Assembly (NCBI GenBank): GCA_024399035.1
Contig: JAKSID010000005.1
Location: 1-64,000 of the forward strand
DNA length: 64,000 bases
Direction: 5' to 3'
Origin: Fibrobacter sp.
GTDB taxonomy: Bacteria; Fibrobacterota; Fibrobacteria; Fibrobacterales; Fibrobacteraceae
The position numbers and the translations under genes are program-made. A model generated the notes under the pieces. That model ran no database searches, had not been told where the DNA came from, and was given only the letters and a program-made list of their open reading frames with translations. Each line of letters begins with the position of its first letter. The stretch's first letter is position 1. Positions 26,452 to 35,810 of this stretch are shown here, in pieces.

Positions 26452-26485
26452 GTGCTTCGATTGCTTCACTACGTTCGCAATGACA
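26452..26485 (+). repeat. Dispersed GATTGCTTC..GCAATGACA element
   Basis: Short palindromic element (GTGCTTCGATTGCTTCACTA and onward to CGCAATGACA) in the thiF-thiG spacer. Confidence 0.75.
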
Positions 26486-26487
26486 GG

Positions 26488-27135
26488 TCAGGGTTCCAGC
26501 CCACAAATCAACCGCACTATTGTTTGTGCTTCATGAGCGGCGCAAGCCATAACGCGAGGGGCCACCAGCCCGATTCCAGCATTCACGTCGCTGACGCCAT
26601 CGCCGCACAAATAAAAATTCTTTGACACGCGGCGGGTCTGGATGGAATTTGCATCACCGAAGCCAGCCATCCCGGAGGCCGCCACCAGCACCTTGCAATT
26701 TTCCAAGGCGGCATTCACCAGCATAGCCTTGGCTTCTGCATTATCAAAAGCCTCGCAAACTACGTCGGCCTTCCCTACCAGTTCCATAACATTTTCTTCT
26801 GTCACGCGAACCTGATGGGATTCCAGTTCGATGTAGGGCGCAATCTCCCGTAGATTCTCAGGCAGCGCAACAGCCTTGGGCATTCCCACCTGGCAGGCCT
26901 TGTACTGCTGACGATGCAAGTTGGTCACGTCCACGCAGTCAAAATCCACAAGCACCAAGCGACCAACCCCAGCACGCGCCAAAGCGATAGCCACGTTGGA
27001 ACCGAGACCGCCCAAACCGCAGACCGCCACCGTGGCCGCCTGCAGCTTTTTGACATTCTCTTCACCCTGGCGAACAACCAATGCAGCCAGCATTTCTTCC
27101 CTGGTAGGGGCGCGCTGTACACAATCTGCGGACAT
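26488..27135 (-). CDS. thiF: ThiS adenylyltransferase
   Basis: An E1-like enzyme that adenylates the C-terminus of ThiS to prepare it for sulfur transfer. It is 215 residues. It has the nucleotide loop VCGLGGLGSNVAIALARAGV, then VLVDFDCVDVTNLHRQQY, and VCEAFDNAEAKAMLV. The Cys-rich zinc site of longer ThiF/MoeB proteins is missing; this is the short ThiF form found with ThiGH operons. The start overlaps the thiS stop (TAATG). Confidence 0.92.
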   Translation of the reverse strand: MSADCVQRAPTREEMLAALVVRQGEENVKKLQAATVAVCGLGGLGSNVAIALARAGVGRLVLVDFDCVDVTNLHRQQYKACQVGMPKAVALPENLREIAPYIELESHQVRVTEENVMELVGKADVVCEAFDNAEAKAMLVNAALENCKVLVAASGMAGFGDANSIQTRRVSKNFYLCGDGVSDVNAGIGLVAPRVMACAAHEAQTIVRLICGLEP

Positions 27136-27344
27136 TAACCACCCCCCACAAAGCTTACAACTTCAAGAGAATCCCCTTCGGCAAGCAGCGTTTCACCGTA
27201 CTTGGCCTTAGGCACAATATCGCCATTGCGTTCTACTGCAATGCGCTTACAGTCATAATTTGTGGTGGACAAATATTCTGCGACAGACTTACCCGCAAAA
27301 ATGGTTCCGTCGGCTTCGATGTCAATGCCATTGACTTTAATCAT
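27135..27344 (-). CDS. thiS: Sulfur carrier protein ThiS
   Basis: A 69-residue ubiquitin-fold protein that carries sulfur as a C-terminal thiocarboxylate. It ends VVSFVGGG, giving the required terminal Gly-Gly. The start MIKVNGIDIEADG at 27344 has GGAGGT upstream; the frame stays open further upstream, but that part is the riboswitch. It is first gene of thiS-thiF-thiG-thiH-GGDEF-thiE. Confidence 0.92.
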   Translation of the reverse strand: MIKVNGIDIEADGTIFAGKSVAEYLSTTNYDCKRIAVERNGDIVPKAKYGETLLAEGDSLEVVSFVGGG

Positions 27345-27346
27345 TA

Positions 27347-27448
27347 TACCTCCGTTGGCATTATCCAAATCAGGTGCGGTAAGCAATCAGAACCAGGTCA
27401 AAAAACAGTTCAATTGCACTCTCAGCCGGTTTAGCCAGCTCCCGTATG
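27347..27448 (-). promoter_or_regulatory. TPP riboswitch (THI element)
   Basis: On the minus strand the conserved thi-box parts appear in order: ACGGGAGCTGG, CCGGCTGAGAGTGC (CTGAGA core), GACCTGG, then CACCTGATTTGGATAATGCC and AACGGAGGT. The last part includes the thiS Shine-Dalgarno, 4 nt before the ATG. Ligand binding would therefore hide the ribosome site, so translational control of the thi operon is likely. No separate terminator hairpin with a T run is seen before thiS. Confidence 0.93.
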
Positions 27449-27504
27449 GCACAAAATTAAAAATTCTTGTTTTATTCGGCAACGATTTGCTCAAAAGCAT
27501 CCCC

Positions 27505-27832
27505 AAATAAGGACTTTTCCAAAAATAGAGGACTAAACGACAGAAAAACAAAATTTAGTCCTTTGATTTTCCGCTTTTTTTCAAAGAAAAACGTCTTTCA
27601 AAATACCACACACCCCAACCACATACAACACAAAGGACTAAACCAGGTAATTTGACCATTTGGTCCTTTATTTTTCCCATAACCCAAGCCCAACCTATTA
27701 ATTTGTTCTAAAAACAAAGGACTAAAATAAAACTTTTTTCTTTTTAATCCTTGGCGGCTTCACTTTTCAAAGGATCAAAACACATATTTTTTCTTTTTAG
27801 TCCTTGCTGCTCCACTTTTCAAAGGACAAAAG
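27505..27832. repeat. Array of inverted AAAGGACTAAA motifs
   Basis: A gene-free AT-rich spacer. AAAGGACTAAA-like motifs alternate in direction: forward 27528-27537, reverse 27554-27565, forward 27631-27644, reverse 27659-27670, forward 27714-27727, reverse 27741-27754, forward 27765-27780, reverse 27794-27805, forward 27818-27832. Neighbouring pairs can form four hairpins with loops of about 14-17 nt. The spacing and short arms rule out a CRISPR. Function unknown. Confidence 0.75.
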
Positions 27833-27833
27833 C

Positions 27834-27868
27834 AAAAAAAAGCGCCTGCAACGTTCTGTTGCAAGCAC
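27834..27868 (-). terminator. Terminator after DcuB-like gene
   Basis: Minus-strand stem GCTTGCAAC/GTTGCAGGC (5-nt loop, one mismatch) followed by eight T, 46 nt past the transporter stop. Confidence 0.85.
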
Positions 27869-27914
27869 CCTTTCTATCTCAAAGTTCTTGAGGAGGACTA
27901 TTTAACCCAATGAC

Positions 27915-29288
27915 CTAGAAGAACACCTTCACAATCATAGTACCCACGATAGTGGAAACGATAACGCTGGTAAGGCCCGGCAGCATAAAGCTGTGGTTCA
28001 GCAGGTACTTACCGATTACCGTAGTTCCTGAACGGTCGAAGTTCACCGTAGCAATGTCGGAAGGATAGTTGGGAATGAAGAAGTAGCCGTAAACGCTGGG
28101 GAGCACGCCCAGGAGCACAGCGCCTTCGATACCCAAGCTGTATGCCAGCGGAAGCATAGCCACTACCACGGCGCCCTGGGAGTTGATCAGCACAGACACA
28201 GCGAAGAAGGCAAAAGCAATTGCCCAGGGATAATGAGCAACAATGTCCTTCAGGCCACCCTGCATCACGTCCATGTAGTTTGCGAAGTAAGTATCAGCAA
28301 GCCATGCAATACCGTAAATAGCCACCACAGCCACCATGCCGGACTGCCAAACAGCGCCAGCCACAGCCTTCTTGGGTTCAGCCTTACAGAAGATAATCAT
28401 AAAGGCGGCAGCAGAAATCATCACAATCTGAATGATCAAGTTCATGCCCATGGGCTTCACCTGGGCTACACCATCCACAACCTTGCCGGTGGGGAAAGCG
28501 GGGCGAATGTCATGGCCAGCAATCTGGAACACAGAGAACATTACAATCACGGCAAGAGCAGCCAGGAAGATATAAACGGAACGCTTTGCTTCCTTGGAAA
28601 CTGCCTTGTCCAGCACAGAAGCGGTGTTGCCGTACATGTATTCACGCTGCTGGGGGTCCTTCAGCTTAGCCTGGAAAACCGGATCCTTGTCCAGATCGAG
28701 ACCGCGCTTATAACTAACGGCGGCAGCAGCCATCAAACCGCAAAGGCAAGCGGGAATGGTCACTGCAATTACCTGCAGGTTGTTGATTTCAAAACCGTTG
28801 GCGTTGGAAATCACCACAAAGGAAGCCACAGCGGCAGCAATGGGAGAACAGGTAATACCCACCTGAGATGCCACAGATGCCACGGCGCAAGGGCGTTCCG
28901 GACGGATGCCCTTTTTCAGGGAAATGTCGCAGATAATGGGCATGAGGGTGTAAACCACATGGCCGGTACCTACGAGAACCGTAAGGAAGAATGTGCAAAG
29001 CGGAGCCAGGAAGATAATCTGGTTGGGGTGCTTACGCAAAAGCCTTTCCGCCAGCTGGATTAGCCAATCCATACCGCCTGCAGCCTGCATAATGCCCGCG
29101 CAGGTCACAGCGGCAATGATGATGTAAATAACATCGGTAGGCGGCTTACCCGGAGCCATGCCAAAGCCAAGCACCAGAATGGCAAGGCCAATACCCGAAA
29201 TCGCACCCAAGGCTAGGCTACCATAACGTGAACCCACGTAAAGAGCAGCCAGCACAATCAGAAGCTGAATAATCATCACAGCTGTCAT
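27915..29288 (-). CDS. Anaerobic C4-dicarboxylate transporter, Dcu family
   Basis: A 457-residue membrane carrier of the DcuA/DcuB family, which exchange fumarate, malate, aspartate and succinate. About 12 hydrophobic segments; family blocks include GTGHVVYTLMPIICDI, KGIRPERPCAVASVASQVGI, SPIAAAVASFV and FFIPNYPSDIATVNFDRSGTT. Next to mdh, and in an organism that ferments to succinate, export of succinate is the likely role (DcuB-like), which is inference. Confidence 0.92.
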   Translation of the reverse strand: MTAVMIIQLLIVLAALYVGSRYGSLALGAISGIGLAILVLGFGMAPGKPPTDVIYIIIAAVTCAGIMQAAGGMDWLIQLAERLLRKHPNQIIFLAPLCTFFLTVLVGTGHVVYTLMPIICDISLKKGIRPERPCAVASVASQVGITCSPIAAAVASFVVISNANGFEINNLQVIAVTIPACLCGLMAAAAVSYKRGLDLDKDPVFQAKLKDPQQREYMYGNTASVLDKAVSKEAKRSVYIFLAALAVIVMFSVFQIAGHDIRPAFPTGKVVDGVAQVKPMGMNLIIQIVMISAAAFMIIFCKAEPKKAVAGAVWQSGMVAVVAIYGIAWLADTYFANYMDVMQGGLKDIVAHYPWAIAFAFFAVSVLINSQGAVVVAMLPLAYSLGIEGAVLLGVLPSVYGYFFIPNYPSDIATVNFDRSGTTVIGKYLLNHSFMLPGLTSVIVSTIVGTMIVKVFF

Positions 29289-29374
29289 AAGAACTCCTTT
29301 TTAGGGAAATCTATCTCAAGATTTTTGAAAAAGGAGAAAACCATAAAAAAATATGATGAATTTTTAATTACAAT

Positions 29375-29407
29375 AAAAAAAGCCCCCGATTCATCACCGA
29401 GGACTTT
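29375..29407 (-). terminator. Terminator after mdh
   Basis: Minus-strand stem AGTCCTCG/CGGGGGCT (8 bp with two G-T pairs) followed by seven T; it separates mdh from the Dcu gene. Confidence 0.85.
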
Positions 29408-29445
29408 TTAGAATCGCAAGAGCGATCTTCGCTTAATACTTTTAA

Positions 29446-30426
<981 letters not shown>

Positions 30427-30450
30427 TTACGCCCTAAATATAGCATTTTT

Positions 30451-30481
30451 AGACGAGAGACGAAAGACGAAAGACGAGAGA
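30451..30481. repeat. AGACGAGAG/AGACGAAAG short tandem repeat
   Basis: Four imperfect 9-10 bp units upstream of mdh, matching the tract at 7721-7752. Confidence 0.75.
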
Positions 30482-30556
30482 TTTGAACGAAAAAAGATAA
30501 AAATCACATCTTGACGAGAGGGAGCAGAGGGGCCGAACTGCCCCTGGAGGCTCAAT

Positions 30557-32953
30557 TTACTCATCCTTGACACATCGAATAGAGTAGCCATACTCCTTGA
30601 AACTTTCTACATCATAGAATGTGTCCGATTTGTAGGAGAAATACATTGTCATGGCTTTGGTCATATAGAGATCTTCATCCAACCAGAATTCAGCCTCATC
30701 ACCCTTGCCATTAAAGCCAGATGTATAGGAATAACCTATGGGGAATACACCAAAGCCCCAGCGGTCCTTGCCACCTTCGGTAGATGCGTTATAAGACCAT
30801 CCGTAGGTAGTTTTCAAAAGTGCCGCCGACGAACCATATTCCGAGAAACCACTCAAAAAATCACGAAGAGTTCCGAATTCATCCAGACTCGGCAAATGCC
30901 AACCAGAAGGGCAAGCACCCTTATACGGGCGTTTTATTTTACAACGACTCACCCCACAAATCGCTTCTGCAGTATCTAAAGCCTGCGCCCAGGTGTAAAG
31001 CTTTCCGTAAGAACTGTACTTGATAGAATCGTTGTCGTAGAATTTTCCATCTCCGTAAGCAAGGTTTTCCGCCATCCACACCTGGTCTCCCATGGTAACG
31101 AATTTATAGGCTCTGCCATCACGCTTGTCTATAAAGCACGTATTCTTGTCGGCCCAGAAGGCCTTAGCCTCAAACCACTTGGTCGAGGAAGCCAATCGAT
31201 TGGTGGAATAGGACGCACGAATAGTTTCCTTATCCTTCACAAAGACTTTCTTCTCGAAGTTTTCTTCTCTTACAACCTCGGGATCCTTCGTGAATTCAAC
31301 GTAACCGATACGTTCCGTGCCATCTCCACCAGGAATAGTATACATGTCAACCAACACGCCATAAAAATCTGATTCTGACGAAACCCGGATGGTCACCGCA
31401 TCGTTTTCGGTAAGGCTTTCATCCACCAGTTTCAAGACTGCCTTGTCAGTAACATCCATATACAGGGAATCACCAAAAGATACCGTTGCATAAAGAGCAA
31501 ATCCAGCCTTGGCCATATCCTTTGATACAGTCCCTAACGTTGCGTCTTTATACTGGATAAGAATGGTGTCCTTTTCATCAATGGCCAGAACACCATCATT
31601 CTTGAGGCCATTCATAAGGAATTCTCCATAGAAGTAATCCTTATATCTGTAAGCAACAGCGCTGATTTCATCGCCTTTTACCTTACTGGAGATCGTCACC
31701 TCTACGGAGTCCTTACCGCAACCTTCGTCATAGACATAGAAATGTCCCTTGGAAGCCTGGTTATATCGATCTGCATCAAACTCCACTCGGCTATCGGCAT
31801 TTTTCTTCCAGTAGACAGTCACGTTTTCAAATGTCTTTTTTTCATCTTTAAAGGTATATCGCACATCAACTGTCAAAATTTTCGCAGGATCGGAATAGAA
31901 GTAGTTATCGTGATTCTTGCCTTCATTCACAATAAAGAAACTTCCTTTATAAAGGCCACCTGCACCAGCAAGCTTGAGTTTGGCATCATAGGTACCGAAG
32001 CCACCCTCATTTTCTGTATAATGGCATTCATAGCCATCATTATAGCACAAAATCATAGATACCTGAATGGTATCCCCTTCGGCATTCTTATCGTTAACGG
32101 TAACAACCACTTCGGCGCTGTCCCCGTAATACCAAGGTTTATCCAGGGAGATAAAGTCTCTTTCACCCTTGGAAGCCAGGATAAATGCCACATTGCGTTT
32201 AATGACTCTTTCAGGGTTTTCATCCTTGTAGCTGACAACCACGTTATCCCCATCCTGCACCTTGATTGCCTGAGCGACAGAACTCTTTTCTGTGAAGAAC
32301 AGCGTGGTATAGTAGTAACCATCCCTGAGTTTTGCTGTCAGGACAATACCCTTAGAATCAGAGGTACTGGTTACCGAAACTTCAACGGTATCCTTTTTAG
32401 TCAGGATATCGTTATCGCTAATACGGATGAGCAGGGAATCGGAATAGCTCCATACGGTATCTCCAATTTCCACATATTCAGCCGTATTGAATTCAATATC
32501 CGCCGTGGTTCCGCCATTGCCACCGGACAGGCCATTGGACCCATTCATAATGGTTCCTACAAGTTTTCCTCCACAGTAAAGATTTATGCCGGAACTATCA
32601 GGCAGGTATTCCCCAGTACAGCTTGTACCGTCCTTACCGTCAACCCCGTCTTTCCCGTCAGAACCGTTGCTACCATCAATTCCATCCGCACCATCGCTGC
32701 CTTCGTAAACGGGAATGTCGCCTACGCCGTAGGCCTGCCATTCCTTATCCAGACAGAACATCAATTCGCCAGTACCTGTAATATAAGCGATGGCTCCTTC
32801 CTTGGACTTGTCACATTTTTTCAAGTCACTTTTAGAAGAAACCACTGTAAGAGTTGCATTTTCCTTAGCGCTAGAGGAGTCATCTCCGCAAGCGGTCATC
32901 AAAAGAGCACATGTGGAGAACAGGGCTACAAAAAACTTGCTGTATAATTTCAT
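30557..32953 (-). CDS. Lipoprotein with collagen-like stretch and FISUMP domain
   Basis: A 798-residue surface lipoprotein. The lipobox LMTAC (Cys about 22) is followed by a small N-terminal domain, then a collagen-like Gly-X-X run (about 84-113, GADGIDGSNGSDGKDGVDGK) and repeated Ig-like modules (each with a DTIxVSxxS pattern). From about 630 to the end is a Fibrobacter succinogenes major paralogous (FISUMP) domain: FIDKRDGRAYKFVTMGDQVW, MAENLAYG, YTWAQALDTA, CPSGWHLPSLDEF and YSIRCVKDE. Such proteins are abundant in Fibrobacter; a role in adhesion is often proposed but not shown here. Confidence 0.9.
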   Translation of the reverse strand: MKLYSKFFVALFSTCALLMTACGDDSSSAKENATLTVVSSKSDLKKCDKSKEGAIAYITGTGELMFCLDKEWQAYGVGDIPVYEGSDGADGIDGSNGSDGKDGVDGKDGTSCTGEYLPDSSGINLYCGGKLVGTIMNGSNGLSGGNGGTTADIEFNTAEYVEIGDTVWSYSDSLLIRISDNDILTKKDTVEVSVTSTSDSKGIVLTAKLRDGYYYTTLFFTEKSSVAQAIKVQDGDNVVVSYKDENPERVIKRNVAFILASKGERDFISLDKPWYYGDSAEVVVTVNDKNAEGDTIQVSMILCYNDGYECHYTENEGGFGTYDAKLKLAGAGGLYKGSFFIVNEGKNHDNYFYSDPAKILTVDVRYTFKDEKKTFENVTVYWKKNADSRVEFDADRYNQASKGHFYVYDEGCGKDSVEVTISSKVKGDEISAVAYRYKDYFYGEFLMNGLKNDGVLAIDEKDTILIQYKDATLGTVSKDMAKAGFALYATVSFGDSLYMDVTDKAVLKLVDESLTENDAVTIRVSSESDFYGVLVDMYTIPGGDGTERIGYVEFTKDPEVVREENFEKKVFVKDKETIRASYSTNRLASSTKWFEAKAFWADKNTCFIDKRDGRAYKFVTMGDQVWMAENLAYGDGKFYDNDSIKYSSYGKLYTWAQALDTAEAICGVSRCKIKRPYKGACPSGWHLPSLDEFGTLRDFLSGFSEYGSSAALLKTTYGWSYNASTEGGKDRWGFGVFPIGYSYTSGFNGKGDEAEFWLDEDLYMTKAMTMYFSYKSDTFYDVESFKEYGYSIRCVKDE

Positions 32954-33074
32954 TTTTCCCTCTTGAATTTATTCAATGTCAAGTATAACAAACAAAAGGA
33001 TACCGTTTGGAGGACGATTAGCTAAATTTGTGGTGCAAAGGGGTCCCGGCACGAATACCGAGATAACACAAGGA

Positions 33075-33804
33075 ATGGAATTTACAGTAATTGGCATACT
33101 TTTTGGAATGAGCTGCATGGGCAGTTTTATCCAGCGGGTCAGCGGATTCGGGTTCGGCATCTTTGTCATGACCGTTTTTCCCCACATTTTGCCTAGCTAC
33201 GGCGAAGCAACCGCCCTTTCGGGAATGCTGGCCTGCTCCATGTCCCTGGTGGTGGCCTACCGCATGCGAAAGTACATCGTCTGGAAGGAAGTCCTCCCCC
33301 CTCCTTGACATTTTCACCGTCGTGAGTTTCTTTGCCGTAGGTGCCGTGGCAAGTTTCGATGACAAGTTCCTGAAGCATATCCTTGGGGCAATCCTCATTG
33401 CCATCAGCATCTACTTCTTCTTTATCAGCGAAAAGATCAAGCTGAAACCAACCCTCCTTGCGCAGGTCGGGCTGGGAACATTGTCCGGCATCATGGGAGG
33501 GCTTTTCGCCATGCAGGGGCCGCCCTCGGTGCTCTACTTCTTGGCTTCCTGTGAAACCAAAGAGAAGTACATCGCCCACAGCCAGGTGTACTTCGCCCTA
33601 GGAAACCTGATGATGACATTCTTCAGGGCGGGAAACGGGTTTGTGACGCCAGCGGTCGGCATCGCCTACGGCTGCGGCATCGTTGGGGTAATCATCGGAA
33701 CGGCAATCGGCGGAAAGGTGTTCAAGAAGATTCTCCACAAGGTTCTCAAGAAAATCGTGTACGTGTACATGGCCATCAGCGGCGTCGTGGCGCTCTGCGC
33801 GTAA
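33075..33804 (+). pseudogene. TauE/SafE permease split by a frameshift
   Basis: Two adjoining frames together make a complete TauE/SafE (sulfite exporter-like) membrane protein of about 243 residues. The first part (MEFTVIGILFGMSCMGSFIQ to WKEVLPPP, stop at 33306-33308) and the second (DIFTVVSFFAVGAVASFDDK to SGVVALCA) join at a run of six C (33296-33301). Removing one C restores a continuous frame (VLPLLDIFTVV). It could be a real or phase-variable mutation, or a sequencing error. The start is taken at 33075; an in-frame Met at 32976 is less likely. Confidence 0.85.
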
Positions 33805-33820
33805 AATTTCTACAATTTCA

Positions 33821-33976
33821 ATGTCACTGCGAGACCTTTAGGTCGAAGCAGTCCAAGAAGAACCTTTCACACGTTCACAAGGTTTTGCTTTGATTGCTTC
33901 GTTTCCACAAAGTGGATAACTCCCACTAAGAGGCAAAGCCTCAAGTGTCGTATAACTACGTTCCTCGCAATGACAT
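33821..33976. repeat. 156-bp element with terminal inverted repeats
   Basis: ATGTCACTGCGAG at 33821-33833 and CTCGCAATGACAT at 33964-33976 are inverted copies with one mismatch. Inside are several hairpins, for example TCCAC/GTGGA and CACTAAGAGGC/GCCTCAAGTG. There is no ORF. It looks like an expanded form of the dispersed GATTGCTTCG..GCAATGACA element. Confidence 0.7.
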
Positions 33977-34002
33977 AAAAAAAATACTTCTTACAACATT
34001 CT

Positions 34003-34644
34003 ATGAGAGCTTTAATTCTTTCTGATATTCATGGTTCTGCAATCGCAGCACGACAGGCATTGACCTTCTTCGAAAAGTTCCACTGCGATAAAATCTTCCT
34101 GCTGGGAGACACCCTCTACCACGGCCCCCGTAATCCGCTTCCTGCGGGGCACGGTCCTATGGGCGTCGTAGAAGCTCTGCGCCCCTATGGAGACAAGATT
34201 GTGGCGGCCCGCGGCAACTGCGATGCCGATGTGGACCTGATGATGCTGGACTTCCCTATCGCCGACGAGTACGCCGTTGTGGAAGATGAACTGACGGACG
34301 CCGCGGGCAAGCAGAAGACCATCCGCCTCTTCTTAAGCCACGGTCACATCTTTATGCCGGAGTGTTTTCCTGCCAACGCCCTTTCCCAGCTGGAACCCGC
34401 CGCAGTCGACAACGACGGCAATAAAAGCGACCGCCCCATCGACGCCTACCTTTACGGCCACACCCACATTTACCAGTTGCAGAAAAATTTCAAGGGTGTT
34501 CTCATGGTGAACCCCGGTTCCACCAGCCTGCCCAAGGGCGGAAACCCACCCACCTTCGGCCTCTATGACAACGGCAAGTTCAGCATCCACCGTCTGGAAA
34601 CCGGCGAAGAACTTGCCTCCACAAGCCTGCGCGACAATCCTTAA
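34003..34644 (+). CDS. yfcE: YfcE-type phosphodiesterase
   Basis: A 213-residue metal-dependent phosphodiesterase. It matches YfcE through LILSDIHGSAIAA, LLGDTLYHGPRNPLPAGHGP, AARGNCDADVDLMMLDFPI, LSHGHIF and YGHTHIY. YfcE cleaves model phosphodiesters in vitro; its natural substrate is not known. An insertion (about 145-155, VDNDGNKSDR) is not typical. It follows a dispersed repeat element. Confidence 0.9.
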   Translation: MRALILSDIHGSAIAARQALTFFEKFHCDKIFLLGDTLYHGPRNPLPAGHGPMGVVEALRPYGDKIVAARGNCDADVDLMMLDFPIADEYAVVEDELTDAAGKQKTIRLFLSHGHIFMPECFPANALSQLEPAAVDNDGNKSDRPIDAYLYGHTHIYQLQKNFKGVLMVNPGSTSLPKGGNPPTFGLYDNGKFSIHRLETGEELASTSLRDNP

Positions 34645-34724
34645 ATGGAGCTCCCTGACGCGGCAATCTCTACAACTGCGTCCTTGAATTTTGACTTTTA
34701 GGCAAATGATTATATATTAGGGTT

Positions 34725-35609
34725 ATGCATTACACACCTTATCGCGATTTACTGCTTAAAGTTTTCCCCAACTACCTCAAGGTGCGCAAGCTGCCTTTGA
34801 ACGGTGGCATGAGCTGCCCCAACCTGGATGGAACCAAGGGTTTCTCCGGTTGCAGTTACTGCAACAACCGCAGTTTCAGCCCGGTGTACGACCTGGCAAA
34901 GGTCAGCATCCAGGAACAGCTGGAGCAGTTCGTTCCCAAGCTTCGCGACAAGTACCCCAATGCAGGAATCTTGGCTTACTTGCAGCCCTACACCAATACC
35001 CATGCGCCCTTGGAACATTTGATGGGGATCATCAATCCCATCATTAGGCACAAGGAAATCGCAGGCCTTGCCATTGGCACCCGCCCGGACTGCCTTGAAA
35101 GCGACAAGGTGGCATACCTTGGCGAAGTCAACCAGGAAAAGCCCGTGATTGTTGAAATTGGTTTGCAGACTGCAAACGACAAGACGTTGGCAGCCATTAA
35201 CCGCCGCCACACCCTGGCAGAATTCAAAGACGCCGTAAAGCGTTGCCAGTCCGTTGGCCTGACCGTTACCACCCATGTGATTGTGGGCCTCCCCGGCGAA
35301 ACCATGGAAGACTTCAAGCACACCGCCCAGGTGGTTTGCGACCTTCACTTAGCCGCCGTAAAAATTCACCCGCTGCACATTGTGTCCGGAACCGTCATGG
35401 CCCAGGACTACATTGCAGGCGAATTCAAGCTGTTGGAATTCGAGCAGTACTGCGAAGCCGTTGCCGAGATGATCAAAATCATCGGCCCGGAAACCGCCAT
35501 CGAGCGTTTCAGCGGCGAAAGCCCCAGCGACATGCTCATCGCCCCCGACTGGTGCGGCGAGCGGGACAAAATTATCGCTACAGTAGAAAAACTGCTGGGA
35601 AACGGCTAA
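34725..35609 (+). CDS. YhcC-like radical SAM protein (TIGR01212)
   Basis: A 294-residue radical SAM protein of the YhcC/YtqA family. The cluster-binding cysteines are in CPNLDGTKGFSGCSYCNN, and other blocks are LAYLQPYTNTHAPLE, GTRPDCL, VEIGLQTAN and THVIVGLPGETMEDF. Family function is not established; it is linked by context in other genomes to RNA modification. Confidence 0.9.
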   Translation: MHYTPYRDLLLKVFPNYLKVRKLPLNGGMSCPNLDGTKGFSGCSYCNNRSFSPVYDLAKVSIQEQLEQFVPKLRDKYPNAGILAYLQPYTNTHAPLEHLMGIINPIIRHKEIAGLAIGTRPDCLESDKVAYLGEVNQEKPVIVEIGLQTANDKTLAAINRRHTLAEFKDAVKRCQSVGLTVTTHVIVGLPGETMEDFKHTAQVVCDLHLAAVKIHPLHIVSGTVMAQDYIAGEFKLLEFEQYCEAVAEMIKIIGPETAIERFSGESPSDMLIAPDWCGERDKIIATVEKLLGNG

Positions 35610-35630
35610 GTTCTCCGCATTCTGCAGAAA

Positions 35631-35662
35631 AAAAAATCCTCCCTTACGGGGAGGAATTTTTT
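35631..35662. terminator. Bidirectional terminator
   Basis: TCCTCCC/GGGGAGGA hairpin with a 4-nt loop, A-rich on the left and six T on the right, directly after the radical SAM gene. Confidence 0.85.
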
Positions 35663-35670
35663 ATTCAAGA

Positions 35671-35770
35671 CAAATAATGCTTCGATTGCTTCGCTCCTGC
35701 GGAGCTCGCAATGACATTCCGCGCGAGAAGTTCGCAATGACATTCCGCGCGAGAAGTTCGCAATGACATC
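35671..35770. repeat. Dispersed palindromic element with 26-bp tandem copies
   Basis: ATGCTTCGATTGCTTCGCTC opens a standard element ending GCAATGACAT. Its right half (TCGCAATGACATTCCGCGCG and onward) is then repeated in tandem at 35706-35731 and 35732-35757, with a partial third copy. Confidence 0.8.
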
Positions 35771-35810
35771 CTTTGCTGTCGGGGCGAACCCCCTTTGCAT
35801 CATTATGATA

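Noticed and set aside
27505-27832. CRISPR array
   Set aside because: Repeats are only 11-13 nt, alternate in direction, differ in sequence and have uneven short spacers; no cas genes are nearby.
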